From the NCBI GenBank assembly GCA_024741835.1, contig JAENRP010000004.1, positions 191 to 64,190 on the forward strand: 64,000 nt of DNA, in the 5' to 3' direction. The notes under the pieces are model-generated. The model was given only the letters and a program-made list of their open reading frames with translations, was not told the DNA's origin and ran no database searches. Position 1 is the first letter of the stretch. Every line of letters starts with the position of its first letter. The stretch is from Diplocarpon mali (lineage: Eukaryota > Ascomycota > Leotiomycetes > Helotiales > Drepanopezizaceae). The translations under genes and the position numbers were made by a program. This document shows, in pieces, positions 12,780 to 24,630 of the stretch.

Positions 12780-14250
12780 CTATCGTTCGATTAAATTCTT
12801 ATCCTATTTTATATTATATATTATTATTCGAATAGTCTATAACTATAAGCGATTCTGGTGCTTTTTAATAGGGATAGCTTTTAGCCTAGGATCTCTAATG
12901 CAAAGCATCCCATACTTATTAATATATATGACCCTAGTATTAATAAAACAATAGAAAAGAGGGCAATTGTTGCGATACTTATATAAAGTGCAATTAGGTT
13001 CTTTATTATTATAAAAGTTATAAGTTAGTTATCTTCTATTGCCATTCCTTTAGTACCTTATAGCATTAATATTAGCAGAGTGCTAATTAGGATTAATTTC
13101 TCCTTCTTTAGTCAACTATTGAGTTCTTATATTAGCTGGTTGTTCTGAATGATAAGAAGCAGGAGTCTGGTAATAGGAACTACTATATTAGCTTATAGTG
13201 GCCGAGTTTTGCCTATTATTAAATTAGGGAATATGCTATTTTTCTTATAAGAGATTATTAATCTTAGTTTTTAAGCTTTAGATTTGGAGTTTTGCAAATT
13301 AGGTCTTAAGTTCTTTAATTCTAGGGTTGGATCTTACTCCTAGGTCGGGCTTATAAGTAAAAGGTATGACTATTAGGTTCTTCTTTACTTCCTCTATGAC
13401 TTCTAAAGCCTTTGAGTGTTCTTAGATTAAGCTTTTAAGGTCTTTAGTATAGGAAGGAGTAGGGGCTTTTTCCTACTTTATAGTATTAATAGTTCTCTTA
13501 CTAAGATCTGATTTTAAAGTAAAGGCTGAGAATTCCTTAAATAAGGCAAAGGTTATAAAGTCTTACTTATCGATCTTAAAATGCTTAATGATTTTGTTTT
13601 AAAGGCTAATAGGTAATCTAAGTAAGAAAAGGCGGCCTCTTTTAACTTTGCTAAGTATTTTCTAGCTAATTAAGGTATTTGATATATAAGTAAAAGTCCG
13701 ATAGTAGTTCTTAAGTTCCTTAGGAGTATAAGTGATTAAAATAAATTCCTTTAAGAAAGCTAAGGTGTTGCGAATCTACTATCTATTAAATTCGCGGAAT
13801 TCAGATTTAAGGGCCTTAATAAGGAGTTCTTATAAACTATAAGTTTTCTATTTAAGGAAGGACTTAATAATATCTTTACTTATATAATTATAGTAATAAG
13901 GAAGTCGAGAAATCATATCTTCTTATATAATACTAAAATTATAATAAGTTTCCTTATATTACTTAAGGAAATTAGTAATATTGGCGCCTATAAAGTAAGG
14001 AGCGCTAGGGGAACTAGGGAGGGGAAAGTAACTAGTAATAGCCTTAAATGCGGCTATTATCGTTTTATACTAACCGTTTAAGTTAATAGAATCTATAAGA
14101 GGTAAAGGGGAAGCTTTGATATTATAAGATTAATTGCTAAAAGGAGTACTTCGAAATTCAAAAGGGCTTAAAGAACATTTAAAATCTAAGTCAATCTTAA
14201 AGTGATTAGGATAAGTTTAAAAAGATTTAGATAAAGGGTTAGTAAAAAGT
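12780..14250 (-). pseudogene. Gypsy gag remnant
   Basis: From about 13,800 leftward the minus strand reads a lysine- and leucine-rich segment typical of gag (including NTLAFLKEF and TYTPKELKNYYRTF). Near 13,030-12,850 comes a segment with spaced cysteines (NCTLYKYRNNC, then FYCF) before the basic KAIPIKKH stretch. The palindrome at 13336-13359 lies inside this frame and is read as TYKPDLGV. The assignment rests on position upstream of pol and on composition; no classical CCHC knuckle is intact. Confidence 0.55.
13336..13359 (-). repeat. 24 bp quasi-palindrome inside Gypsy gag
   Basis: Reverse-orientation copy read on the minus strand as TYKPDLGV, in frame with the gag remnant around it. Confidence 0.72.
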
Positions 14251-14344
14251 TTAAAATTATTATTATTTTTAATATTTTCTAGTATTAATATTGAAAAAGT
14301 AGGTAGTAGTCTTAAGTTATTTAAAGATGTCTTTTTATCCTCCT

Positions 14345-14368
14345 ACTTATAGGCTAGGCCTAGGAGTA
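14345..14368 (+). repeat. 24 bp quasi-palindrome at Gypsy 5' edge
   Basis: Copy beginning ACTTATAGGC and ending CCTAGGAGTA. It is the last copy before a gap of about 10 kb without the motif, which covers the whole plus-strand Copia element. Confidence 0.7.
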
Positions 14369-14379
14369 GAATTCCGGAT

Positions 14380-15235
14380 TCTGCTAAAAGTTTAATCTAA
14401 GTTTGCTAAGAGATTCTAAGTAGGTACTAAATAGCTAATAGGAGTATTGCAACTAATTGTAATAAGATAAGGTTTACTTAATTAAGGACCAATTTCTAAG
14501 ATAAAGTTTATATTTAAGATTCTTCTTAGCCTTTAGGCCAATTCCTATTAGTCCTTAAAATAAAGGGGTCTTTAGAGACGATTCTAAGGCAATTTTTAGA
14601 GTTCTATTAAGCTAAGGCAGCTGAATTATTAGATTCGGATTTCTAAAGATTCTAAAGAGGCACTTCTAATTAAAGTTTGCGCTTAATATTACTTAAGTAC
14701 TTGAAATTACTGCTATTTAAGATTGCTATTATAGGGTTTGCCAAACTTTTTATACTAAGGAGCCGAAAATTCCGAAAATCTCAGAGTTAAAGAAGAAAAT
14801 AAGGGTTTTCGAAGCAGAGCTGAAAAGGGAAAATCTAAGGTTATTAATAGTTGCTAAATAAAAATCGATAATTCTAAGTAACTAAGCGATTGAAGATAAG
14901 GGTTTTAAAGTTGATTAAAATGCTATAAGTATTTCAAAGATGTATTTTTCAAAAGGCCTATCTTTTATCTGCGAACCAAGAGATCGATAAGGTTGTATAA
15001 GGACGGAAATCTTAAGAAATTGGTCCCTGCGTAGGTTATTAATATAAAATAGAAGGGAGATAATATAAGAATAGGCCTAAGGGAAGACCTAAAAATAAGA
15101 GGAGGAAGTACTATAAGCGGGCTCTTTTAGATAAGATATTAGGAATAAGTCCCAAGTATAGGGTATATTTAGTACTTATAGTAATGCGCGATATCTCTAT
15201 ATACAGAAGATGGCCCTTTTATCTTCCTACCATCC
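14380..15235. other. junction between Gypsy and Copia remnants
   Basis: No gene was identified. A short plus-strand stretch near 14,760-14,830 reads as charged, coiled-coil-like sequence and may belong to a retroelement gag. The left end is marked by the palindrome at 14345. The right part runs into a sequence resembling the end of a Copia LTR. Confidence 0.4.
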
Positions 15236-15299
15236 TACGCCGATCATATGATATATGTCATAAGACCTATCTATCTCAGGTCTCTATAATAATTGTAAG

Positions 15300-15900
15300 G
15301 AAGCGGGGAAACTATCAATTTAATGGATTGTAGAGCACTTGCGCAAGGAACTAGCCCCCTCTGAGGTTAGTATAATAGAGTCAATTCGGGAAGACTATAA
15401 TACTAAGCTCTTTGAAATAAGGAGTAGTAAAGTGGACCTGAAGACCTAGCTTGCTAGCTTTAGGGAGATCTACTAAGAAGCTCGAACTTATAGAATCCCA
15501 GAGGTTTAAAGCTCCCTTGCGATTATAAAGTTTCTATAGTCGGTTTACCGCTAGGCTCCTACTTAGTCTTAATAGACCTAGGCAAAGCTTATTAGAGATA
15601 ATAAGCTAAGTCTAAAGCATAGAAAAGATATAGTCTATTATATTAATTAGTTCTTAAGCTTAATAAAGCGAAGCCTCGCAAGCTCCTTATTAAAGGCAAC
15701 CCTTAAAGTATACGCCTCGCTTAAAGGAGTAGGCGATTATACTAATCTAAGAGCATTAAATAAAGGCAAGGCGAAGAAGACTCTTAAAAGGAGCGTTAAA
15801 AAGTGCCCTTGCCCTTAGGTCAAAAATCACTTCTAGAACCTAAAGGAGTATAATAGGCTGAAATACGCCTTAACTAGCGCTAAGGAAGGTACGCTTTAAA
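15300..15900 (+). pseudogene. Copia gag remnant
   Basis: The plus-strand frame reads KELAPSEVSIIESIREDYN and continues through a charged segment with TAG/TAA interruptions. It ends near 15,800-15,850 in a basic stretch with KCPCP and NHF, which may be a decayed zinc knuckle. Its place directly after the LTR-like sequence supports gag. Confidence 0.6.
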
Positions 15901-16879
15901 ACCTCCTTAGCTATAATAAGGTTAAAAGAATGTATAAAAACCTTACTTCCTTAAAATGGAAAGAGCTTTATATTAAGCTCTCCTATATCAAATAAGCTCC
16001 TATAGATCAATTTAAGGAAAGAACATCTGCTAAAGCTTTAGGGAGCGGCAAATCCAAGATTATTACCGCCCTCTTAGATCTAGCTCTCTTTAAAGACTTT
16101 ACCCTAGGAATATACTCTACCCTTAGAGCTCCTTACGCTCTTTTGAATATAACCTTACTCGATAACTATGCTGCAATGCACTTTGTTAATTAAAAGGAGC
16201 TTCTAGTTCCTAGATCATTAAAAATCGCATATCCTTAGGACTATATAGAGGCAGGGAGCTCGAGTCTGCTAATAAGGGGGAGGGGTATATATCTGATAAA
16301 AGGGGTTTTCGCCGATAGAGGAGACTTAGAGCTTAGGAATATAGCGCTTATAGATAGGTTTAATATTAATATTATCTTAAAGCCTCTTTTAAAGAAGGCT
16401 AAGGTATGGTATATAGGCCTAGACGCAACGCTTTAAAAGGGTATAATAGATAATAATATAGTTATAAAGCAGCTAGAGTATAGGTTAAATGTTGTAGTAT
16501 TTAAATATAAGCCTATCAACTTTTATAACGCTCCCAATTTGCTATACTATACTTAACTAACCTACTTAGCTTTTCCTACTTTATAATAGCATTTGCAAAG
16601 CTAATATAAACCCTTAAGGAGCAGCGTATTCCTAAGAGCTAGGAACGATTCAGCAGATATTTAGTACCTTTAATTAGGCCATTTAAGAGCTAAGGCGCTT
16701 AAGAAGCTTATACTAAACGCAAAGGGGGTAAAGATTAAGGGGAAGCTATAAATTAATTATAAAGCTTGCACTTAGGCAAAAGCTAAGCAAAAGCCTTTTA
16801 AGAGAAAGTCAGATTTTAAAGCTCTAAGACTATTCTTTAGGTACTCCTAAGACCTATTTGACTATAGTACGTTAAGCCT

Positions 16880-17340
16880 CTCCTTAGAAAGCTAGCTTCT
16901 TTTAATTAAGGATGAATTTAATAGGAAGTTATTTAGATATACTCTATTCTATAAGTCCTTAATGCTAGTTCTAAAAGCTCTTTAATCTTTTAAAGCATAG
17001 GTAAAGCGCTATTATTACCTTTTCCTATATATTTTAAAGAGCGATAACGATACCTTAGTATTTCCCTTATAAGGAGCATCGAAATATAAAGAATAGTATA
17101 AAGCTAAAGGTATAGAGGTAGAAGTCACTCTATCTTATACTTATAAACTAAATAGAGCTTTTAAAAGAGCGAGAGCAGAGATTATTAAAAAGGCACTTAC
17201 TATACTAATCTTTACTAACCTCCTAAAGTACCTATGGCTTAAAGCCGTACTAGCTGCAATATACCTCTATAATATCAGCCTATTAAAGCGCAAGGAATAG
17301 AAGAGTCCAAATGAGGTACTTTAGCTCTAGTTTAAATAAT
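16880..17340 (+). pseudogene. Copia integrase core remnant
   Basis: The frame shows KGIEVEVTLSYTYKLNRAFK followed by RARAEIIKKAL and LKYLWLKAVLAAIYLYN. This matches the region around the catalytic glutamate of Ty1/Copia integrases and the segment after it. Several residues of the consensus are changed and stops are present. Confidence 0.75.
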
Positions 17341-18619
17341 ACTTTAAGTAGTATGATCCGCAGATTACTATAAAGCTTACTACTAATTTAAGACTAGAAT
17401 AGGGAGGTATAAAAGCGTATAAAGCGCGCGCATACCTATTAGCAAAGGAAAGGGAAGCTCTAAAGAATAAAAGAGCTTTTAAAACTATACTACAAGGGCA
17501 TATTAGATACTTAGTTAATTACTACGCTACTAATATATATAGGATCTAAGTGCCTAAGCTTTAAAAGGTTATAATCTCCTAAAACGTCGAATTCGATAAG
17601 TCCAAATTCTACTCTAAGGAGTACGAAAAGGTAGCTGGCCATTTGCTCTTAATTATCAAGGAGATTATATAAATGATTAAAGAGAAGGAGGAGGAAGCTT
17701 AGGATATTAAGTTAATTATTAAAAATATAAAAGGAGCTCTAGACGAGCAGCTTACAAATAACTTAGTAAGAGGTAAGCCTATTAATCTTTTACTAATAAA
17801 AGCTCTAAGCTTAGATCTATCGAGGGCTATCGTCCCTTATAAGGCTACTTATAGCATTTCTACTCTAGCTACTTAAGAGCAGCTGCCTAATAGTAAAGGG
17901 TTAGACGCTTTAAGACAACTATCAATAGTTAAGAAGAGTATCAAAAGCGATATTATAAATGCCAGTTCCGCTAAGGAGCGCAATACCAGGCCTTTAGTTG
18001 CTATACAGACTGAGTAATCGCAAGGGTAAGAGCAGGCCCCTTAATTACTAGAAGCTTTACTATAAGCAACTGGTAAAGAAGCACGCCAGCTCTTATTAAA
18101 AGCACCAATCAATCAAGAGCTACGCTAAGATATAGAAGCTTTTAAAGGTAATACTAAAAGAGGGAGCTCTCTAAAACTAATAGAAGCTTAGCTTAAAGTA
18201 CTCAATATAAGGGCCTTCCGAAAACGCAAGAAGCCTAATAAGGAGTAGGAAATAGTACTTATACTACTCTGCAGGTCGAAAAGAAGAAGAAGGAGCGGGA
18301 ATGCTATATACGCAATATATATTAAGGATCTCCTATTAGCCTTTAAAGAACTTAAAATATATTAGTTAAAGTAGGTAAATAGCTTTATATCGACTTTCTA
18401 GCTAAGTTAAGAGCCTATAAGAACTGATAAAGAAGAGTATAAAGTAGTATACTGCATTATTACTACAGTAACTTAATCTAAAAGCTTTAAAAGAAACTCT
18501 ACCCTTTCAATTCCACCTTAAGACAAGCTTCCTAAAGCGCTAACCTATTAGAAGGAGCTTGCAAATCACCCTTTTAAAAAGCAATTTAAAAAGGGAGCCA
18601 AAACTAAGATTAGGAACCT

Positions 18620-19260
18620 AAAAGCGCGCAATTGCTAGAAAGTGATCGATAGAAGTAAGGCTACTATAAGGCCTATACTATTAAAGTGGGTCTTTAACTA
18701 TAAGCTAAGCTCCTTTAGGGAGATTAGCCGCTTTAGGTCAAGAATAGTAGTAAGGGGAGATCTTTAAAAGAAAGCTTCTATTTTCTCTACCTATGCTACG
18801 ACGCTTGCGTTAAGATCGTTTAAGGTTATAATAGTAATAGCTGCTAAATTCAATATAGAGCTTTAATAGTTCGATATTATTAACGCCTTTATAAATGCTA
18901 AGAGAGACCCTTAGAGCGCGCCAGTTGTTTGCTTTTTACTAGATAGTTAGAAGTAGAAAGACAAGGTAATAGAGCTTAATTACACCTTATACAGCCTTCG
19001 AGACTCCCTAGCGCTTTAGTATAGGGATTTTACTAATACTTTAAAGTCTCTGAAGCTTACCCTTCTTAATAAGGAGCCTTGCATATTCGTTAATAAGGAT
19101 AAGACTATATTTATAGCCTTCTATATTAACGATATATAAGTAATATACTACTCCTCTTATATAAAAGAAGCTTAAAAGATTATAAAAGGACTGCGCGAAG
19201 TATACAAATTAATAGCAATAGGAGATATTAAGTAGTTCTTAAGGGTAAGAGTCTCTTAAG
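18620..19260 (+). pseudogene. Copia reverse transcriptase remnant
   Basis: Conserved blocks appear in order: LLKWVFNYK, RFRSRIVVRGDL, TYATTLALRSF, FDIINAFINA, YSLRDSLAL followed by a stop, and FYINDI. The last is the catalytic YVDDI-type box reduced to a single Asp. TAA and TAG codons stand where Gln or Trp is expected. The pattern is typical of a RIP-inactivated Copia polymerase. Confidence 0.88.
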
Positions 19261-19579
19261 ATAGGAAGTAGGGTATAATTACTCTGCTCTATAACGCTTA
19301 TATTAAGAAGATGGCGAAGAGGTTTAGCCTTAATATAGGGCGTTTCCTTAATACGCCGTTTCCCTACTTCGAACTTAAAAAGAATTATAAAATAGCTCCT
19401 TACTTAAGAATTAAAGAGTTTTAGGAAAAAGTAGGCTTTGCCTTATATATAGCTATTATACTACACCTAAATATAGCTTTTACAATTACTTAGCTATCTC
19501 ATTTTTATATAAACCTAAGCTTTAAATACCTTAAAGCTATCAATTGGACAATTTGCTACTTTTTTAATATACGCTTTCT

Positions 19580-20160
19580 AAGAATCACTTATAGTCGATT
19601 TAGCAGATTAAATAACTTAATAGTATCGTTAGATGCTTCCTTCGCAGATGATCTAAAGATAAGGCGCTCCTTCTATAGTTTTATTATATTTCTATTTAAA
19701 GGAGCAATCGTTTAAAAGGCCTTAAAGCAACCGACAGTTACTACTTCTACTATAGAAGCTAAGCTCTTAGGAGTAGCGTATATAGCAAAGGAGATAATGG
19801 CTTTAAAAAGGTTCTTTAAGGAAATACAGCTTAAGGTAGAAGCTCTATAGTCCATATTTTGCAATAATCAATAGATAATACGGCTTATTATAAGAGACTC
19901 TTAAAGGATTTCTATAAAGCTCTAATATATTAATATATATAATATATAGTTATAATAGGAGTATTAAAAAGGGAGCTTTTAAGTGGCCTATCTCCCTACT
20001 AAGGATATATATACTAATGGCCTTACTAAAAACCTTCCTTAATAAAAGTTCGAGAGCTTTATTAAGCTTTTGAACCTCTAAGATATAAGAGGTCTAGTTG
20101 AGAAGTTAGTATTTTAAATGCTCCATAATCCTTTTATATCTCCTTTATAATGGCAAATAG
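19580..20160 (+). pseudogene. Copia RNase H remnant
   Basis: After the polymerase region the frame shows VSLDASFADDL near 19,625, corresponding to the first catalytic aspartate block of Copia RNase H. Downstream come the segment around TIEAKLLGVAY and further blocks with stops. It closes the element at about 20.15 kb. Confidence 0.7.
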
Positions 20161-20249
20161 GAAGGAAGCGTAAGATAGGGTTCAATTTTCCTTATACTAA
20201 TATATAAAGAGGCTTAAAACCAATTCCCTTAGATAATTAAAACCTTTAA

Positions 20250-21000
20250 TAGCTCTGCGAATAATATAAAGGCGCGTCTCTATTGAAAAGCAACTGACTC
20301 TTCTAGTAGTATAGCCCTAGGAGCCGCCTGGGGAGCAACGCTAGGAGTAATAATAGGAGTAGCTATAAGAGCCTTAAAAGCCTTTGCGAGGCAGGCGGCA
20401 AGGCTAAGAGGTGCTATAATCGGCGGCGGCAGGAGCTCCTGACCGACTGGTTTTAAGAAGCTATTAGCTATAGTATAAGAAAGCTTATAATTAACGTACC
20501 TTTTAATGATACTACCTCCTTTGTCTCTTTCTAGCGCGCCTTCCAAAGCTCCTCTCTTACCTTCCTTTTAGTAGCAGCAAGGCCTTAAACTGCTTATTAA
20601 TAGCAAACCACTTAAAGGGAGCTTAAGAATATACCGCAGAGTTACTATCGTTCTCCTCTAATAAGAATATATAATCTTCCTATACCTTTAAGGCGTTAAT
20701 AAAAAGCTCCTAGTATATATAGCCTCCTTTTATATAACGAAAGCAGCGTATTCCTACTATACTATTAAAGCATACGCTAGCCGACTTCCTAGCTAAAAAG
20801 CTCCAAACGTACCCCTTATATAATATATTCCTTATTAGCCCTTGCTCTAGCTTGCAATAGGAGAAGGGAGCTGCAAAGGGGACCGCCGGTATTCTAAGAA
20901 CTACGGCCTAAAGGGTGGCAAGGAGGGGAGGAGGCGCGCTCCCTCTTAAGGATATCACTATATCAAACGTCTTAAGCGCATTATCATCCTCTTACTATTT
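20250..21000 (-). pseudogene. retroelement gag-like fragment
   Basis: On the minus strand between about 21.0 and 20.55 kb a frame reads a segment with FRYIKGGYIY and LLEENDSN. It continues, after frame changes, into a Pro/Ala-rich part that is open for 88 codons at 20280-20546. The look is that of a retrotransposon gag. It opposes the Copia element to the left, so it must come from a different insertion. Local G+C is higher than in the rest of the block. Confidence 0.4.
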
Positions 21001-21555
21001 ATTACGCTAAAAAGCTCTAAGCTATATTTAAGTATAACAACTTTGCTATAAGTCTTTAGTAAGAGTAAGGGAGCATAATTAAGAAGCTTATAGTAGTAGC
21101 CCTAATAGGGCGCTCCTTAGAGTTGTTATTACTATTCTCTATTTTAAAGTGATTATTTGAAGAAGTATAAGGAAGGAAAGCTTTATAAGGGAAAAATGAG
21201 TACTTTTATAGGCGCGCTGCCTTTATTAACTTTCCTTTATCACCTGATTTAGCTTCTATTCTATAAAGGAAGCACTTAGAACGCGCTTCCTCTTTTATTT
21301 ATTATAACTTTATTAAGCAATTTTCATTATTCTAAAAGCTAAGGAGTATAATAAAGGAGTCTTATATACTAGATCTGGCGCTAGTTATAGCTAAGCTTAG
21401 CTTAAGAGCTGCTTTTTACTTAGGGGGTGTATTGCGCCATAAGGAGCCTCAGGTACTAAGGCATCTGAGGACTGGCTTATGTAATATACTCCTAAAGTAG
21501 CTACGGAGCACTTCTATAAAGGGAGCTTAAGTATATAATTAGAGTAGAATTTTAT
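21000..21555. other. AT-rich spacer with short GC-rich patch
   Basis: No coding sequence was recognised. A patch at about 21,425-21,480 is richer in G+C and contains a short inverted repeat (CCTCAG ... CTGAGG). It may be an LTR fragment, but no partner was found. Confidence 0.35.
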
Positions 21556-24500
21556 AAGCTTCTGCCACCACTGAGAATCCACCTCTAAATACAGCACGAC
21601 AGTAGCTTTATAAATCCATCTACTACTATTCGATCAGTTAGGATATAGGTAATTAATAACTTATTCTTTATAATAAGGTCGCGGATAAAGTAGTAGGCAA
21701 TATTAATATATTTCGATCGCTTATATAAGTGTGGATTCTTTATAAGTACAATCGCCTTTATATTATCTGCTTAAAGATTAATATAGTTCTTATCTTATTT
21801 AATATATTTAATAAAACCTATATCTTTTAAAACTTAAGCGATCTATAATCCTTGCTTGTAATTTGACGATATTAATATATATTTGGCCTTAGTGCTTATA
21901 ATAGCTATTGATTTTTACTTCTTACTTCCCTATGATATAGGTCTACTATATAGTACTACTATACTTTTAGATATACTTTTCCGACCTTTTATATTTGCCT
22001 AATTGGAATCAGTATATACCTTAAGCTTTATACTTATATATTTTATTAGTTTATATCTTACCTTTTATATAATTATCAATTGAAGGTACCTTTTAAGTCG
22101 CTTGATTGCATTCTTATATTAAATTGTCAAATCCTTTAAGTTCTAACTAAGTTGCTTAATAATAAAGGTAATATCTAATCTTATATATACTATAGTATAT
22201 ATAATCGCTCTAATATCCTATTAGTACTTCTTTAAATCTCCTCTCTACTTATTTTCATTAATAGGCTCTAACTTATTATACTTTCCTTCGATTAGAGTAC
22301 ACTTTAGCTTAAAGTTAGGAGTATAAGTAGAAAGTCCTATTCGGTCTAGGATCTTTTTAATATACTATTCTTAATCTAACTAGAGTTCTTAAGTAGAGCG
22401 GTTCCTTATAATATAGATGCTAAGGATCTTATGAATTCCCCTTAGATCCTTAGTATTAAAACATTTCCGAATTGTTATAAAGAACCAATCTAATTGAGTA
22501 GTTGTTTTCGTAGCTATAGTAATATTATTAATATATAGTAGCAACTTAATTCCACGCTTAATATAGGTAAATAGATAAGGGTCAGCTAGGCTTTAAACAA
22601 ATCCTATTTCTATTAGAGTAGAGCTATATAAGAGGTTCTAATTATAAGCTGATTATTTAAGCCTATAGATACTATAGAGTATATAAAGAGAGTGGCTAGC
22701 ATATATAAGAATACTATTAGATTAAGAAAGAAAAATCCGTTCTTTTATAGTCGCTTTAGTAAATGCATTTTTAATATTATACTATTTGCATTTAAGGTCC
22801 TTAGTAGCTACTATTGCTATAAATATACAAAGGGTATCTATATGAACTATTGGCGCGAATGTATCGAAGTAGTCTTTTCTATACTATTAGGAGAAGCCCT
22901 TAGCTATAAGCCTTACCTTATAATACTCTAGGGTTCTATCTATATATATCTTAATTATAAAGACCTACTTTATTAATACTAGGTTTATATCCTTTAGCGT
23001 CAGTTCCTTTATCTATATACTATTTGCAATAAGAGAGCTTATCTCCTCTTAAATTGCCTTATTCTATACTGCTCTATTCTCTAAGTTGTTAATAGCTTTA
23101 TCGTACGTCTTTAGAAGAGAGATTTTCATTATCCCCCTAGCAGCTAAGAACGTATTATCTTTATTAAAGCTCTATTAAAGTTCGAGCTTATAGATCCTAT
23201 GCGCTATTATAGCCTAGATACACTTAGACTCTTATTTATCTAAGGTATCTTCCGGTTCTAGGTCTCTATTCCTCTTTAAAGACGTAGGTTCAGCTGTAGG
23301 TTCTATAGGCTTATCATCTAGGGAACCGCTTTCTAATAGTAAAGGCTTATTATTACTTATACCTATTTCGGGAATATCCTTTACTATAAGTGCTTTAATT
23401 AAAGGGATAATAATATTGAAGTTGTTCTATACTTTAAGTAGTTCGCGGATAATAGGAATAGTCTATTCGGCCTTTAGGCGACTAGTAGGTCGTTAATTAG
23501 CAGATGCGCTTAATATGCTTAAGCTAAGAGAAAGGGGTTATTAGTTCGGCTTAATAGTATTACTATTAAGTAGTATACTTTGCGAATCTTTAAATATGCA
23601 AAGCTTTAAGGATAGCTTCTTCCTATTTTAAGATTTATCAAACTTAACTATTAAGGATATAATTACTCGCCCTAGATCTAGTGCATATACTATCTATTAC
23701 TTTATTATCTATTTAATATATTTAATAAATATATATTCTCTACCTTAGTCTATTAGCTTCTTACTCTTTATACCTATAGGCTAGGACTTCGGGCTAATAT
23801 AAGAGTAGTAGACGCTTTTAAAGATATAGATATAGTTTAGGCTTAGTTTCTATCTGAAATATGCCTTATATAGCGATATTCGAATACTATTAACTATTAG
23901 TCTACTACCTATTCTATTTTACAAGTATACGTTTGCCTTAATCGCAAGGTCTTAGAATTCTAATAGTAAGTTAGCATCTTATAGTAGAGCGCGATAGTTA
24001 GTCTTTACTTACTAAATGCTTTACTTAGCGATACTATTCTAATAAGAACCTTTGTATATTATAGTTAATTTATAATAAACTCCTTATTTTACCTATTTAT
24101 TAAGCTTTACCTTAATCTTTAATACATTATTAGACCTAATAGCTATTAGCTTTAACTAGGTCTAGCGTTCTTCTATTACTTTCTAAGTTTCTAGCTTTTC
24201 TATAAGCTTAGATTTAGTCTTAGCGCAAATAGTCTATATCTATTAAGTGGAATTATCTATTATTTAAGAAAACTAATTATTTCCTTTAATTAAAGTTATA
24301 AATAATCTAGCAGTATTAATAGATATTAGTGCTAGTATCGAATCTTTCTATAGACTAAGCTTAATTTGCGTCTAATTTCGAAGTTTTATTAGCTTATAAA
24401 GTCGATATACTAGGTAATCCTTTAGTACTTAAATCTTCTGTTTTAAAGTCAAGACCTTATATAAGCCCTTTAATTTCTTTAACCTTAAATGTGCGAATCT

Positions 24501-24630
24501 TTTATATATTAACTAATACCTTAATAGGCTTTTAGCTTTTAATAGCTTTAATAGCCTATTATTAGTTAATACTTTATTATTAGCGGCTAAAAAGGACTAA
24601 TAATAGTAATTTAAGGTTTTACTGTTTTCT

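Larger units (their letters stand above)
7900..14300 (-). mobile_element. Ty3/Gypsy LTR retrotransposon, RIP-decayed
   Basis: Read on the minus strand, the order from right to left is gag with a short Cys-containing segment (about 14.2-12.8 kb), a linker, reverse transcriptase (about 10.9-10.2 kb), RNase H (about 10.0-9.4 kb) and integrase (about 9.3-8.2 kb). This is the Ty3/Gypsy order, with integrase after RNase H. All frames are interrupted by stops of the RIP type. I could not match a pair of LTRs by eye, so the ends are approximate. Five 24 bp palindromes lie in or at the edge of the element. Confidence 0.8.
15236..20200 (+). mobile_element. Ty1/Copia LTR retrotransposon, RIP-decayed
   Basis: Plus-strand order is gag (about 15.3-15.9 kb), integrase (about 16.9-17.3 kb), reverse transcriptase (about 18.6-19.2 kb) and RNase H (about 19.6-20.1 kb). 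Integrase before reverse transcriptase is the Ty1/Copia order. The sequence just before gag (about 15,236-15,296) resembles the 3' end of a fungal Copia LTR, but I did not find its partner downstream. Stops replace expected Gln and Trp codons throughout. No copy of the 24 bp palindrome occurs in it, unlike the older-looking elements on both sides. Confidence 0.82.

Noticed and set aside
22692..22931. 79-codon plus-strand frame in the AT-rich block
   Set aside because: It lies opposite the minus-strand Copia polymerase, which explains the sequence; no independent support.
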